Assembly: GCA_045615345.1 (NCBI GenBank)
Contig: JAZLER010000023.1
Coordinates: forward strand, 1-64,000
Direction: 5' to 3'
Length of the DNA: 64,000 nt
DNA from: Fumia sp045615345
Lineage (GTDB): Bacteria; Bacillota; Clostridia; Oscillospirales; Ruminococcaceae
Positions 1 through 7,926 of the stretch are shown in pieces. The position numbers were made by a program, and so were the translations under genes. Position 1 is the first letter of the stretch. Each line of letters opens with the position of its first letter. The notes beneath the pieces were generated by a model. It ran no database searches. It saw only the letters and a program-made list of their open reading frames with translations, and was not told the origin of the DNA.

Positions 1-245
1 ACCACTTTTGGTGGTGAGTAAGTGCGCATTTCCTGATAGTTTTTGAGTGATATGCTGTCTTCGACAGCGTGATATTACTCGCCCTGCTCGTAGTGATATT
101 GAAGCCTTACGGCTTCAGTGATATTCTATTCGCCATAAAACTCGCACAGCGAATATCACTCGGCATAAGCCTAATATCACTGCGAAGTAATATAACTCGC
201 CGAAGGCGAATAGAGTTGGCGTTGCGTTCCTAAGGACACAACGCC
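1..245. repeat. Cluster of small hairpins punctuated by GTGATATT / AATATCAC
   Basis: This non-coding stretch downstream of ruvX is built from short inverted repeats. GTGATAT(T) occurs at 47-53, 69-76, 93-100 and 118-125, and its reverse complement AATATCAC at 152-159 and 173-180. Between the copies lie different small hairpins: 54-68 (GCTGTC/GACAGC), 101-116 (GAAGCC/GGCTTC), 162-171 (GGC/GCC) and 197-209 (TCGCC/GGCGA). A final stem 218-224/239-245 (GGCGTTG/CAACGCC) reaches the ruvX stop codon. Because the copies invert at about 126-151, the whole can fold into one large imperfect cruciform. No believable ORF and no T-tract terminator is seen. The element probably starts before the window. Confidence 0.75.
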
Positions 246-670
246 TAATCTTCGGGGTTGTTTTTTCTGTATTCAAGATAACTTTCCAAAATGAGTGTTG
301 CGGCAACTGCGTCCACAACCTCTTTTCTTTTTTTACCGAAAGTCTGGGTTTCTGAAAGAATCTGATGTGCTGAAACTGTAGTTGAACGCTCATCCCAGAG
401 CATAACGGGAACTTCAACCAAGGCTTTCAGTTTCTCGGCAAAGAGCTCGCATTTTTCGGCTCTCTCCCCTCTTGTTCCGTTCATATTGAGAGGATGTCCG
501 ACAATAACCTTTTTCACATCGTACTCAGTAACAGCTACTGCCACCTTGTTGACAGTACTGTCAAAGTTATAGTCGTGAATAACACCAATCGGTGAAGCTA
601 AAAACTCGGTTCTGTCGCAAACAGCAAGCCCTGTTCTCGCATCTCCGAAGTCAACTGCCATAATCTTCAT
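245..670 (-). CDS. ruvX: RuvX/YqgF-family Holliday junction resolvase-like nuclease
   Basis: RNase H-fold protein of the YqgF/RuvX family, implicated in 16S rRNA 5' end maturation and/or Holliday junction resolution. Seen: N-terminal IMAVDFGDARTGLA with the first acidic residue, the central IVGHPLNMNGT motif, and MLWDERSTTVSA followed by a late acidic VVDAVAATLIL segment. The ATG at 670 is chosen because GAGGTG lies five bases upstream and the codon overlaps the pyrD stop (TAATG). This gives 141 residues, usual for the family. It is last in the long minus-strand operon; its stop codon touches the final hairpin of the repeat cluster at 218-245. Confidence 0.92.
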   Translation of the reverse strand: MKIMAVDFGDARTGLAVCDRTEFLASPIGVIHDYNFDSTVNKVAVAVTEYDVKKVIVGHPLNMNGTRGERAEKCELFAEKLKALVEVPVMLWDERSTTVSAHQILSETQTFGKKRKEVVDAVAATLILESYLEYRKNNPED

Positions 671-1581
671 TACCACACCTCAACAGTCTTTGTAAGTTCG
701 GAAACAGTCTTAATACCCTTGTCGTCAAGCCATTTATTCATACCGTCAGCAATTTTTATAGGTGCGTAAGGGTCAGCAAAAATTGCAGCGCCAACCTGAA
801 TTGCAGAAGCACCTGCCATCATCATCTCAATTGCCATCTCAGGAGTTGCAATACCACCCATACCGACAACAGGAATATTAACAGCATTCGCAACCTGCCA
901 CACCATTCGTACTGCCACAGGGAAAACTGCAGGACCTGACATACCGCCAACATTGTTTCTTAAAATCGGACGGCGATTGTTTATATCAATTCTCATACCG
1001 AGCAAAGTGTTGATAAGGCTCACAGCATCTGCGCCCTCAGCTTCAACAGCTTTTGCAATATCGGTAATACTTGTAACATTAGGGCTTAATTTGACCATTA
1101 AAGGTTTTGTGGTGTTCTTTCTCACAGCTCTTGTAACCTCGGAAGCCGCCGCAGTGCTTGTACCGAAAGCCGCCCCACCCTGTTTTACATTGGGACAGGA
1201 GATATTAAGTTCGATCATATCAACCTTTGTGCCTTCGAGCTTCTTTGCAATCTCGATACAGTCTTCAACAGTGCTTCCTGCAACATTTGCAATAATTACT
1301 GTATTCTTTGTGGCAAGATTATCAAGGTCGTTTTTAATAAACGCATCAATACCGGGATTTTCAAGACCAACAGAGTTAAGCATACCCATAGGAGTTTCTG
1401 CAATTCTGGGTGCAGGATTACCTGCTTTTGGGTGTAAAGTCATTCCCTTTACAGATATACCACCAAGGCTTGAAAGCGGGAAAAACTCCTCATATTCCTT
1501 GCCGAAGCCAAAGCAACCTGAAGCCATAATAATTGGGTTTTTAAACTCAACGCCTGCAACGTTTACTCTCATATCAGCCAT
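670..1581 (-). CDS. pyrD: Dihydroorotate dehydrogenase B, catalytic subunit
   Basis: FMN enzyme oxidising dihydroorotate to orotate in de novo pyrimidine synthesis. The NAD-dependent type 1B form works as a heterotetramer with PyrK. Seen: an (beta/alpha)8 protein of 303 residues, ASGCFGFGKEY near residue 20, the catalytic-loop cysteine at about 129 in NISCPNVKQGG (Cys is the class 1 base), and the phosphate-binding VVGMGGIATPEMA near the C-terminus. The ATG at 1581 follows AGAGGTGAT. It touches the upstream pyrK stop and overlaps ruvX by one base, so it is cotranscribed. Pairing with pyrK fixes the 1B assignment. Confidence 0.96.
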   Translation of the reverse strand: MADMRVNVAGVEFKNPIIMASGCFGFGKEYEEFFPLSSLGGISVKGMTLHPKAGNPAPRIAETPMGMLNSVGLENPGIDAFIKNDLDNLATKNTVIIANVAGSTVEDCIEIAKKLEGTKVDMIELNISCPNVKQGGAAFGTSTAAASEVTRAVRKNTTKPLMVKLSPNVTSITDIAKAVEAEGADAVSLINTLLGMRIDINNRRPILRNNVGGMSGPAVFPVAVRMVWQVANAVNIPVVGMGGIATPEMAIEMMMAGASAIQVGAAIFADPYAPIKIADGMNKWLDDKGIKTVSELTKTVEVW

Positions 1582-2339
1582 CAGAAAATCACCTCTTTAC
1601 TGTCAAATACAGGACCATTTTTACAAACATGTGAATGTGAAGATGTACCATCGTGGGATTTTGTCTTGCAGGCACAACCAAGGCACGCCCCTACCCCACA
1701 AGCCATTCTTTCTTCCAATGAAACTTCACAGGGAATACCATTTTCGTTGGCGTAATCAGCCACTGCTTTAAGCATTACATTAGGTCCGCACGCATAAATC
1801 ATATCGGGAGTGAATGTGAGTGCCTTCAAAGCATCTGTTACAAAGCCTTTTACACCCATAGAGCCGTCATTAGTGCAGATAATGGTGTCAGCCTCTGTAT
1901 TTTCAAAATCTTCTTTTAAAATAACCTGTTCCTTACCCCTGAAACCTAAGATTGCAGTAGCGTTTTCCTTAAAATGCTCAGCCAAAGGAAGCATAGGAGG
2001 TGTACCGATACCACCACCGATGAGTACCACTTTTTTCTGGTCTGAAACTGTGAAACCGTGACCCAAAGGCCCCATAACATCTATCATATCGCCTTCACTC
2101 ATTTTAGCGATAGCTTTGGTACCATCACCTTTTACTTCAAAGATAATTCTAATTGAATCTTCTGTAATTCCGCCTAAAGAAATCGGGCGTCTTAAGAAAA
2201 ATCCGTCAGCTTTAACCTGAACAAACTGCCCGAAGGTTGCTTTTTTTGCGATATCGGGGGCTTTGATAACAAAGTCATAAGTAGTTTCGTTAAGTTTTTT
2301 GACAGAAACTACGGGATAAATCCCTTGAGTGTACTTCAT
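1581..2339 (-). CDS. pyrK: Dihydroorotate dehydrogenase B, electron transfer subunit
   Basis: FAD and [2Fe-2S] subunit that passes electrons from PyrD to NAD+. Seen: ferredoxin reductase-like FAD domain (FLRRPISLGG near 70), NAD-binding segment VVLIGGGIGTPPMLPLA, and a C-terminal cluster motif with cysteines at about 214, 219, 222 and 239, matching the C-x4-C-x2-C-xn-C spacing of PyrK. Length 252 is normal. It sits immediately before pyrD and 12 bases after the M20 peptidase gene. The two pyrimidine genes therefore appear embedded at the distal end of an otherwise unrelated operon, and no PyrR-type attenuator is seen nearby. Confidence 0.95.
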   Translation of the reverse strand: MKYTQGIYPVVSVKKLNETTYDFVIKAPDIAKKATFGQFVQVKADGFFLRRPISLGGITEDSIRIIFEVKGDGTKAIAKMSEGDMIDVMGPLGHGFTVSDQKKVVLIGGGIGTPPMLPLAEHFKENATAILGFRGKEQVILKEDFENTEADTIICTNDGSMGVKGFVTDALKALTFTPDMIYACGPNVMLKAVADYANENGIPCEVSLEERMACGVGACLGCACKTKSHDGTSSHSHVCKNGPVFDSKEVIF

Positions 2340-2351
2340 ATTAATTCTCCT

Positions 2352-3482
2352 TTATATGTTTAATGTTATTGCAACAATTCTTTTTGCCGACTCTGAAAGC
2401 GATTTTTTATATGCATACTCGTTTGTAGTGTGAATGTGATACCCCTCAGCACCGAGCGAATCCACACAGGTAATGCCATAAGCTGTAAAATCAGCAGCAT
2501 CCGAACCACCTGTGCGCTTTGAGGGGGTTAATGTGGGTAAACCATATTTCACGAGAGCCTCGTTTATCTTTTTTACAAATTCTAAGTTTCTTTCACAAAG
2601 CTCCATGGGAAGTCTGTGCCCGTCAAAAGTAAGGGTTGTCTTACACCCCTTTACAAAAACTCTATCGGCAATTTCCTGCATGCGTTTTGTAATGTAATCA
2701 AGGTCTTTCATTGTAGGAAACCTTACATTTACCTTAAAAACACAGGTATCAGGAACTGTGTTTACGGTAGTACCAGCAGAAATTATATTGGTACTGCATG
2801 TAATGCCATCAGGGTCTTTGATTTTTTCGATTTCAATAATCTTGTGTGAAGCTTCTAAGATAGCATTTGCACCCTCAGTTGCAGACTTAGACGAATGAGC
2901 GCCAATACCCTTAACCTCAAAGGTGTAGGTGATAATCCCCTTTCGCTGAACGCAGACCTCACCTTTTGTGTGCCCTTCAAGGTTTATAAGGCATTCGGAG
3001 TCCTTTGCTCTTTCACAGATGTAATTTATGGTGGCCTTATTACTCGGATTACTTCTTTTTTCCTCATCTGTCTGGAGCAAAAGTATTACAGGTCTGTCAG
3101 TGTAGCCACAGTTTTTAAGGGCTTCCATCGCCATAAACCCTGCTACGACACCACCCTTGCAGTCGCAGACACCGGGTCCGTAAATCTTTTCATCATCAAA
3201 GCGCACAGGACCAAACGAGCCTACAGGGAAAACAGTATCAATATGACCAGAAAGACAAATTGGTTTTTTATCCGACTCGGGGTTTAATGTGATCACCACA
3301 ACATCCCCCGAAACCTTCTGAGCAAAGCGTTCCACTTTCATTCCAAGGCTTTTGCCCATATCGGCAAAGTAGTCCCCTACCCTGTCCACGCCTTGTTTAA
3401 AATCGGTAGGACTTTCGATGTTACATACATCTTCCCAGACTTTTAAGTATTTTTCATAAAGCCTGTCAACTTCATAAAACAT
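2352..3482 (-). CDS. M20 family metallopeptidase (ArgE/DapE/CPG2-like)
   Basis: Putative di-zinc amidohydrolase or carboxypeptidase, 376 residues, cytosolic with no signal peptide. All expected ligands are visible: H80 and D82 in SGHIDTVFP, bridging D107 in GVCDCKGG, the catalytic E140/E141 pair in QTDEEKRS, E169 in INLEGH, and H351 in HTTNEYA. The layout (SGH-D-TVFPVG, then TDEE) is closest to glutamate carboxypeptidase (CPG2)-like members, but the substrate cannot be read from sequence. It starts three bases after the histidine phosphatase stop and precedes pyrK. Family confidence is high, specificity unknown. Confidence 0.85.
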   Translation of the reverse strand: MFYEVDRLYEKYLKVWEDVCNIESPTDFKQGVDRVGDYFADMGKSLGMKVERFAQKVSGDVVVITLNPESDKKPICLSGHIDTVFPVGSFGPVRFDDEKIYGPGVCDCKGGVVAGFMAMEALKNCGYTDRPVILLLQTDEEKRSNPSNKATINYICERAKDSECLINLEGHTKGEVCVQRKGIITYTFEVKGIGAHSSKSATEGANAILEASHKIIEIEKIKDPDGITCSTNIISAGTTVNTVPDTCVFKVNVRFPTMKDLDYITKRMQEIADRVFVKGCKTTLTFDGHRLPMELCERNLEFVKKINEALVKYGLPTLTPSKRTGGSDAADFTAYGITCVDSLGAEGYHIHTTNEYAYKKSLSESAKRIVAITLNI

Positions 3483-3484
3483 AA

Positions 3485-4126
3485 TTATACCCCATCTGCA
3501 GTAGGCTTTTTTGCATTTTCAAGATGTTCATTATAGCTTACAAGTTTCAGTTCAAACTTGCCATTCTTATACTCAGCAACAGTTACGGATGCATTCAGCG
3601 GCCAGGGATATTCCTGTACCGATGTCCCCATAACCTTTGCAATAAAGGTCCTTATTGCAGTTGCATGGGTAGCAATAGCGATAGTTTTGCCGTCATTTTC
3701 CTTTGAAACCTTTTCTACAGCGTTATAAAAACGGTCCTGAAGCTCTGAAATAAGCTCACCACCAAAGCGTGTCTTGAAATCAATATTATCAATATCGTTA
3801 CGCCATATAATGATATCTTCAGGGTACTCTTCTTCAAATTCCTTAAAGGGTTTTCCCTCGAGGTCACCTACAAAGAGTTCCCTGAAATTCTTATCAGTTT
3901 CGATGGGAAGACCTGTCAGTACGCTTAATTCCTTTGCAGTGTTATAAGCTCTTTTAAGGTCACTTGAATAAATTTTATCCACTTTATAATTTTCAAAAAT
4001 ATACTTTGCAGTATCCTTTGCCTGAGCTATACCCGATTCGTGCAAATCGTAGTCAAGATGCCCTGCAAAAATCCTATGAAAATTTGCAATACTGTGTCCG
4101 TGTCTTATAAGAATTACTTTTGTCAT
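3485..4126 (-). CDS. Histidine phosphatase (phosphoglycerate mutase-like) family protein
   Basis: Two-histidine phosphatase fold, 213 residues. Seen: the phospho-acceptor RHG motif (R8-H9-G10), an arginine in SSDLKRAYNTA (about 59), the acid in FRELFVGDLEG (about 83), and the second histidine at about 154 in IATHATAIRTF. These are the four standard active-site elements, so it should be an active phosphatase. Members act on sugar phosphates, cobalamin or folate precursors and others, and nothing here sets the substrate. It is tightly packed between a PHP-domain gene and the M20 peptidase gene. Confidence 0.85.
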   Translation of the reverse strand: MTKVILIRHGHSIANFHRIFAGHLDYDLHESGIAQAKDTAKYIFENYKVDKIYSSDLKRAYNTAKELSVLTGLPIETDKNFRELFVGDLEGKPFKEFEEEYPEDIIIWRNDIDNIDFKTRFGGELISELQDRFYNAVEKVSKENDGKTIAIATHATAIRTFIAKVMGTSVQEYPWPLNASVTVAEYKNGKFELKLVSYNEHLENAKKPTADGV

Positions 4127-4128
4127 TT

Positions 4129-4929
4129 TTATTCTCCCGGTAAAAATTTATCATCTTCGGTAAGACCCAATAAATCTATCGCTTTGTTAAAAGCCCTGAG
4201 CGCATCATCAAAGAAATCAGGGTGATGCGAATCACTTCCAAGATAAAACTTGCATCCGCATTCTTTTGCGATTTTGTACGGGCGTAAAACGATATCCTGC
4301 CCACCATATTTAAAAAGCATATCGAAGGCGTTGATTTCAATACCAACACCAAGTTTTGCAGCCTTTTTAAAAAGCCTTATCATATCACTTTCTGGGATAA
4401 GTCTGAGTGTATCGAGATATTCTTCTTTTGTCGGTGCGATAAGACCGCAGGTCAGATGAGCAATACCCACCTTGTGAAAAGGCAAATCCATATTCAAAAC
4501 CGCATCAAGACGATTTACCCACGCTTTTGCACGGGTGTTTGCACTTTGCAGTTCTTCTTCTTTTAAAGTAAAACCTTTCATATGGAAATGAGTGGTCGGA
4601 ATGATAATAAATTGAAATTCAGCGCATTTATCTTTTGATATACCCGCGGTAAGATTACAGTTAAGATCCGTTTCGCAACCGAATAAAAACTTTATTCCGT
4701 CAGTTTGAGGTAACGGTTTTATCTGGGCAATATGACTATAATCCTGCATCTTGTACCAGTTGGAAGCACCGTCAACCGTTTCATCCCAGAAATGGTCAGT
4801 AACGCAAACCGTTTTTAGGTTATTATCTTTGGCATATTGTAAAATTCTTTCAGCATTCTGTAAAGGGTCATCCGAACACAAAGAAAGCCCGGAGTGAATA
4901 TGCAAATCGTTATCGACTACGTATCTCAT
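4129..4929 (-). CDS. PHP-domain metal-dependent hydrolase
   Basis: Polymerase and histidinol phosphatase (PHP) fold, 266 residues. Metal-binding motifs appear in order: DLHIHSGLSLCSDD near residue 8, VTDHFWDE near 45, GCETDLN near 90, TTHFH near 113, GIAHLTCG, GIEINAF, and a C-terminal LGSDSHHPDFF. It differs from the HisJ-like protein at 7024-7827, so two diverged PHP enzymes occur in one operon. Likely a phosphoesterase; the substrate is not evident. One base separates it from the PLP enzyme gene upstream. Confidence 0.82.
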   Translation of the reverse strand: MRYVVDNDLHIHSGLSLCSDDPLQNAERILQYAKDNNLKTVCVTDHFWDETVDGASNWYKMQDYSHIAQIKPLPQTDGIKFLFGCETDLNCNLTAGISKDKCAEFQFIIIPTTHFHMKGFTLKEEELQSANTRAKAWVNRLDAVLNMDLPFHKVGIAHLTCGLIAPTKEEYLDTLRLIPESDMIRLFKKAAKLGVGIEINAFDMLFKYGGQDIVLRPYKIAKECGCKFYLGSDSHHPDFFDDALRAFNKAIDLLGLTEDDKFLPGE

Positions 4930-4930
4930 T

Positions 4931-5992
4931 TTATTTCCCCATTCCTCTTGCGGTAATCATAAGGCGGTCAACAACCTTGCCGTTGTCAACAAGATAAATT
5001 CTGTCATGTAAGTTTATCGTAGAACAGCAATGACCGGGAATTAGCAAAACTCTGTCCCCTATTTCAAGGGGTGTCTCGAGATTATGAAGCTGAAAATGCT
5101 CTTCACTTGCAACAATGCTTTCTGCCTTGTTGTAAAGAATATCGGGCATACCCTGGTCAACGCCACAGGTCTTAACACCTGCGTCTACAACAGTTAAGCC
5201 ATCTTTTTTACTTACAACCGAAGTAAGCACGAATAGTGAGTTTTTAAATGGCAGATTAAGATCTTTATAGGTAGCATCCATAAAGAGGTAGCTGCCTGCC
5301 TGAAGCTCGTTATATGGGCTTCCTTTCGCCTTGATTTCGCAGGTACCGGTGCTTCCGCCAGAAACAATGTTTACAGAAATTCCGTTTTCTTTAAGGAAAG
5401 CAATAAGCCCTTTAATCCTTGCAAAGTTAATCTCTGTAAGGGATTTTCTCTCCTCGAAATCAACCATGTGGGAGATATGTCCCGCATAAGCCTGAATGCC
5501 GTCAAACTTAAGGTTTTTATATTTTTTAATCTCGCGGGCAAGGGACAAAACTTCATCCCACTCGGTAACGCCGCAACGCTCCATACCGATTTCGTATTCA
5601 ACAAGGCAGTAAAGAGTGCTGCCAGCGTTTTCACAAGCCTTTGCAAGAGCTTTGACATTATCGATATCGTCAACGCAGACTGTCAGATGACAAGCCTTCG
5701 CAAGATAAGAAACCGTGCTTATCTTTTTAGGGTCGGTAATCTGGTTAGCGATAAGGATATCCTCAATTCCGGCATCAGCAAGGTCAAGTGCCTCACTTAC
5801 TTTTGCACAGGTCATACCTTTAGCGCCGTTTTCAATCTGCATACGGGCAATCTGTGCCGATTTGTGGGATTTGTAGTGAGGACGGAGTTTAAGGTCACTT
5901 CCCTTTAAAACCTCGTCCATAGCCTTTTTGTTTTCGTTAAAGATATTAACATCAACGATAAGTGCAGGGGTTTCAATATCTTTTAAATACAT
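4931..5992 (-). CDS. Fold-type III PLP enzyme, D-serine dehydratase / D-threonine aldolase-like
   Basis: Alanine racemase N-terminal-like barrel plus a C-terminal metal-binding domain, 353 residues. PLP lysine is K41 in LRPHYKSHK, matching the RPHxKxHK signature of the DSD1/D-threonine aldolase family. H321 and C323 in PGHCCSTINLHD match the metal-binding His/Cys pair of eukaryotic-type D-serine dehydratase. The family acts on D-amino acids with a hydroxylated side chain (dehydration or retro-aldol cleavage). Start ATG follows GAGGAAAGAGAA and overlaps the end of the YgjV gene by ten bases. The exact D-amino acid is not determinable. Confidence 0.85.
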   Translation of the reverse strand: MYLKDIETPALIVDVNIFNENKKAMDEVLKGSDLKLRPHYKSHKSAQIARMQIENGAKGMTCAKVSEALDLADAGIEDILIANQITDPKKISTVSYLAKACHLTVCVDDIDNVKALAKACENAGSTLYCLVEYEIGMERCGVTEWDEVLSLAREIKKYKNLKFDGIQAYAGHISHMVDFEERKSLTEINFARIKGLIAFLKENGISVNIVSGGSTGTCEIKAKGSPYNELQAGSYLFMDATYKDLNLPFKNSLFVLTSVVSKKDGLTVVDAGVKTCGVDQGMPDILYNKAESIVASEEHFQLHNLETPLEIGDRVLLIPGHCCSTINLHDRIYLVDNGKVVDRLMITARGMGK

Positions 5993-6516
5993 TTCTCTTT
6001 CCTCTTTTCTTTAAAGTTTCTCATTGTTCCTATAATCGAAGAAACAAGTACTGTTCCCTCGTAAAAAATTCCACCGCCCGACAAAACGATTATATTGTAA
6101 ATAAGGCAAAGCGGAGATTTTATAAACATAAGGTTTCTAATTTTCTGGGTGTCGGGTATCGCAAGGCTTATAGTGTTTACACAAAGCCCTATCATGATAA
6201 AAACTGTGTACCAGTTTTCCCAGGTAAGGACACTGCTTATAATCATAACAATAACGAAAATAGTGGGTATAACAAAGTCTTTCTTTTGGTATTTATCTCT
6301 TATGTAAAATGCAATACATTCAATCGTTGCGATAAAATTAAGGATTACCGCAGTCATTCCTGCACCGATAAGATAATAATGTGCTACGAAAAAAAGCCCA
6401 ATTACAATCTGCCATAAAATAAGCTTTGCGGGGGTCTTCATCTGATAGGAAAAAAACCCTCCGATTACAGCACCAATTCCTAAAATCTGTCCGATGATAT
6501 ACGCAATATTATCCAT
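5983..6516 (-). CDS. YgjV-family integral membrane protein (copy 1)
   Basis: Small polytopic membrane protein, 177 residues. It has about six hydrophobic segments, an N-terminal IIGQILGIGAVIGGFFSYQMK helix-loop and the conserved short basic/polar turns of the YgjV family. The biochemical role of that family is not established. It is paralogous in size and layout to the neighbouring gene at 6509-7027, and the two overlap by eight bases, suggesting translational coupling and perhaps a hetero-oligomer (inference). Confidence 0.7.
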   Translation of the reverse strand: MDNIAYIIGQILGIGAVIGGFFSYQMKTPAKLILWQIVIGLFFVAHYYLIGAGMTAVILNFIATIECIAFYIRDKYQKKDFVIPTIFVIVMIISSVLTWENWYTVFIMIGLCVNTISLAIPDTQKIRNLMFIKSPLCLIYNIIVLSGGGIFYEGTVLVSSIIGTMRNFKEKRKEKCI

Positions 6517-7027
6517 TCTTTTCTCCCTTAATGTCGTATCTGTAAATTGCCAAAACTACCGAAATAATCATAAGCGCGTTACCGAGCGCCGAGCCGTACG
6601 CCTGACACGAAATATTATAAGTCATCCAGAAAGGCGCAGAAGCAAGTGATAAAAGTCTTATCTTGCTTTCTTTTGTTATCCAGAGTGCCGTAGTTTCCAA
6701 AAGCAGACCGCAGATAGCAAAAATACTGAAAAGATTTTTATAGGTAAGAAGCCCTACCCCCGTTAAAATAAATGCAAAAAGTATCGGCAAAGCTCTCCCC
6801 ATACGGCTTAAAAACGGCCTATCCTTGTGCTTTGCAACAAAGCTTGATACAGTACCCGAAATATCAAGCACCGCACCTTCCAAAGCTCCCAAGAGGATAT
6901 ACTGTAAAACGTATAAAAGCCTTGAGATAATATTTACAAGTATTATCGTGTTTCTCTTTTTAAACTGAAAACATAAAAGAAACAGTATTACCGCTAAAAT
7001 GCCTACAATCTGCGCTAAAATCATCAT
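6509..7027 (-). CDS. YgjV-family integral membrane protein (copy 2)
   Basis: Second tandem membrane protein, 172 residues. The first segment, ILAQIVGILAVILFLLCFQFKKR, has the same Q-x2-G-I-x-A-V start as the neighbour at 5983-6516, and about six transmembrane stretches follow. The start codon lies in ATGATG overlapping the TGA of the upstream HisJ-like gene. Function is unknown. Two different YgjV proteins in a row, sandwiched between a PHP phosphatase and a D-amino-acid PLP enzyme, would fit a small transporter or channel for a metabolite handled by these enzymes, but that is only inference. Confidence 0.68.
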   Translation of the reverse strand: MMILAQIVGILAVILFLLCFQFKKRNTIILVNIISRLLYVLQYILLGALEGAVLDISGTVSSFVAKHKDRPFLSRMGRALPILFAFILTGVGLLTYKNLFSIFAICGLLLETTALWITKESKIRLLSLASAPFWMTYNISCQAYGSALGNALMIISVVLAIYRYDIKGEKNG

Positions 7028-7827
7028 TTGATAAGTTCCTTTTTAAATTCTCCGTTATGAAGTGTATAGATATGCTCAAAACCTATATCAATGAGCATTT
7101 TCTTTGCTTCCTCAAAGCCGAAACACAAGGTTTCAACCTGATGTGAGTCAGCACTGAGCATTACCTTGCCACCATTCTTTTTAATGATATGCAAAAGCCT
7201 TTCGTGAGGGTAAGGCGAAGTCCTTACATTCCTTGAAATAGCCCCTGTGTTGACTTCAAATATCGAGTCTGCCTTTAACGCAACCCCCACGTAATAATCA
7301 GCGAGTGAGAGATATTCCTCGTTTTCCAAAAAGAGTGACACGTCCAGTTCGTCAAACTTTGTTATAAGGTCAAAATGTCCGATAACATCGGGTTTTCTCC
7401 TTAAAATATAGTCACAAAAAGCAGTGTAATACTGGTGAGTCAGTTTAACTATATCGCCCTCAAACCCCTCAAGACACTTTTTAAAATAATCATAGTTTGA
7501 GTCAATCGGGTGATACTTCCCGTCAATACAAAAGTAATGAGAAGAACCAATTATGTAATCAAAATCACTGCGGTTAAGAGGGTTAAAAGCATCTTCCTCA
7601 ACACCTAAGTAAATCTGGATATCGTTTTTATATTTTTCCTTTAACTCGTTTACTTCCCTTCTGTACCCTTCGGTATCTTTCATACAGTATCTTAAGTCAA
7701 ACGGCGTATATCCGTGCCCCGAAAAACCGATTGAGTCAAAGCCCTGTTCAATCGCTGATAAAACGACTTCCTCGGGGGTGTTTTTCCCGTCACAGAATGT
7801 AGAATGTGTATGTAAATTACAAAGCAT
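7024..7827 (-). CDS. HisJ-type PHP phosphatase (possible histidinol-phosphatase)
   Basis: PHP-fold phosphatase of 267 residues. Motifs: CNLHTHSTFCDGKNTPEE at the N-terminus, IGFSGHGYTPF, YLGVEEDAF, IIGSSHYF, VIGHFDLITKFDE, and LSADSHQ near the C-terminus. This arrangement is that of the HisJ family, which converts histidinol phosphate to histidinol. The full his operon at 21.6-29.1 kb has no phosphatase gene, so this is a candidate for the missing step, though related PHP enzymes act on other substrates. It is first in its operon, behind the promoter at 7864-7892. Confidence 0.8.
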   Translation of the reverse strand: MLCNLHTHSTFCDGKNTPEEVVLSAIEQGFDSIGFSGHGYTPFDLRYCMKDTEGYRREVNELKEKYKNDIQIYLGVEEDAFNPLNRSDFDYIIGSSHYFCIDGKYHPIDSNYDYFKKCLEGFEGDIVKLTHQYYTAFCDYILRRKPDVIGHFDLITKFDELDVSLFLENEEYLSLADYYVGVALKADSIFEVNTGAISRNVRTSPYPHERLLHIIKKNGGKVMLSADSHQVETLCFGFEEAKKMLIDIGFEHIYTLHNGEFKKELIK

Positions 7828-7863
7828 TATACTTCATCTCTTTCTTATTTTTACTAAATAAAT

Positions 7864-7892
7864 ATTATACCACAAAAAAATCTCAAAAACAA
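7864..7892 (-). promoter_or_regulatory. Sigma-A-type promoter for the PHP/YgjV operon
   Basis: Reading the minus strand: -35 TTGTTT (7887-7892), 17-base spacer, -10 TATAAT (7864-7869), preceded by TGG. The -35 box lies just beyond the lacZ terminator stem, so termination of one operon and initiation of the next share about 60 bases. The leader to the ATG at 7827 is about 30 bases. Confidence 0.75.
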
Positions 7893-7895
7893 TAG

Positions 7896-7921
7896 AAAAG
7901 GACAGATTTCTCTGTCCTTTT
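7896..7921 (-). terminator. Intrinsic terminator after lacZ
   Basis: Perfect 11-bp stem AAAAGGACAGA/TCTGTCCTTTT with a four-base loop. On the minus strand it is followed by TTTTC-TATTG-TTTTT. It starts six bases after the lacZ stop codon. Confidence 0.85.
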
Positions 7922-7926
7922 TGAGA

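Noticed and set aside
47..180. Regular GTGATATT copies about 22-25 bases apart, resembling a small CRISPR array
   Set aside because: The repeat is only eight bases, the spacers are themselves hairpins, and the last copies are inverted; no cas gene is nearby.
115..417. A 100-codon reading frame over the hairpin cluster and the end of ruvX
   Set aside because: It overlaps ruvX in another frame, has no ribosome binding site and its C-terminal residues are just translated hairpin repeats.
953..1771. Long plus-strand frame opposite pyrD and pyrK
   Set aside because: It is the antisense shadow of two well-conserved genes, with no promoter or ribosome binding site.
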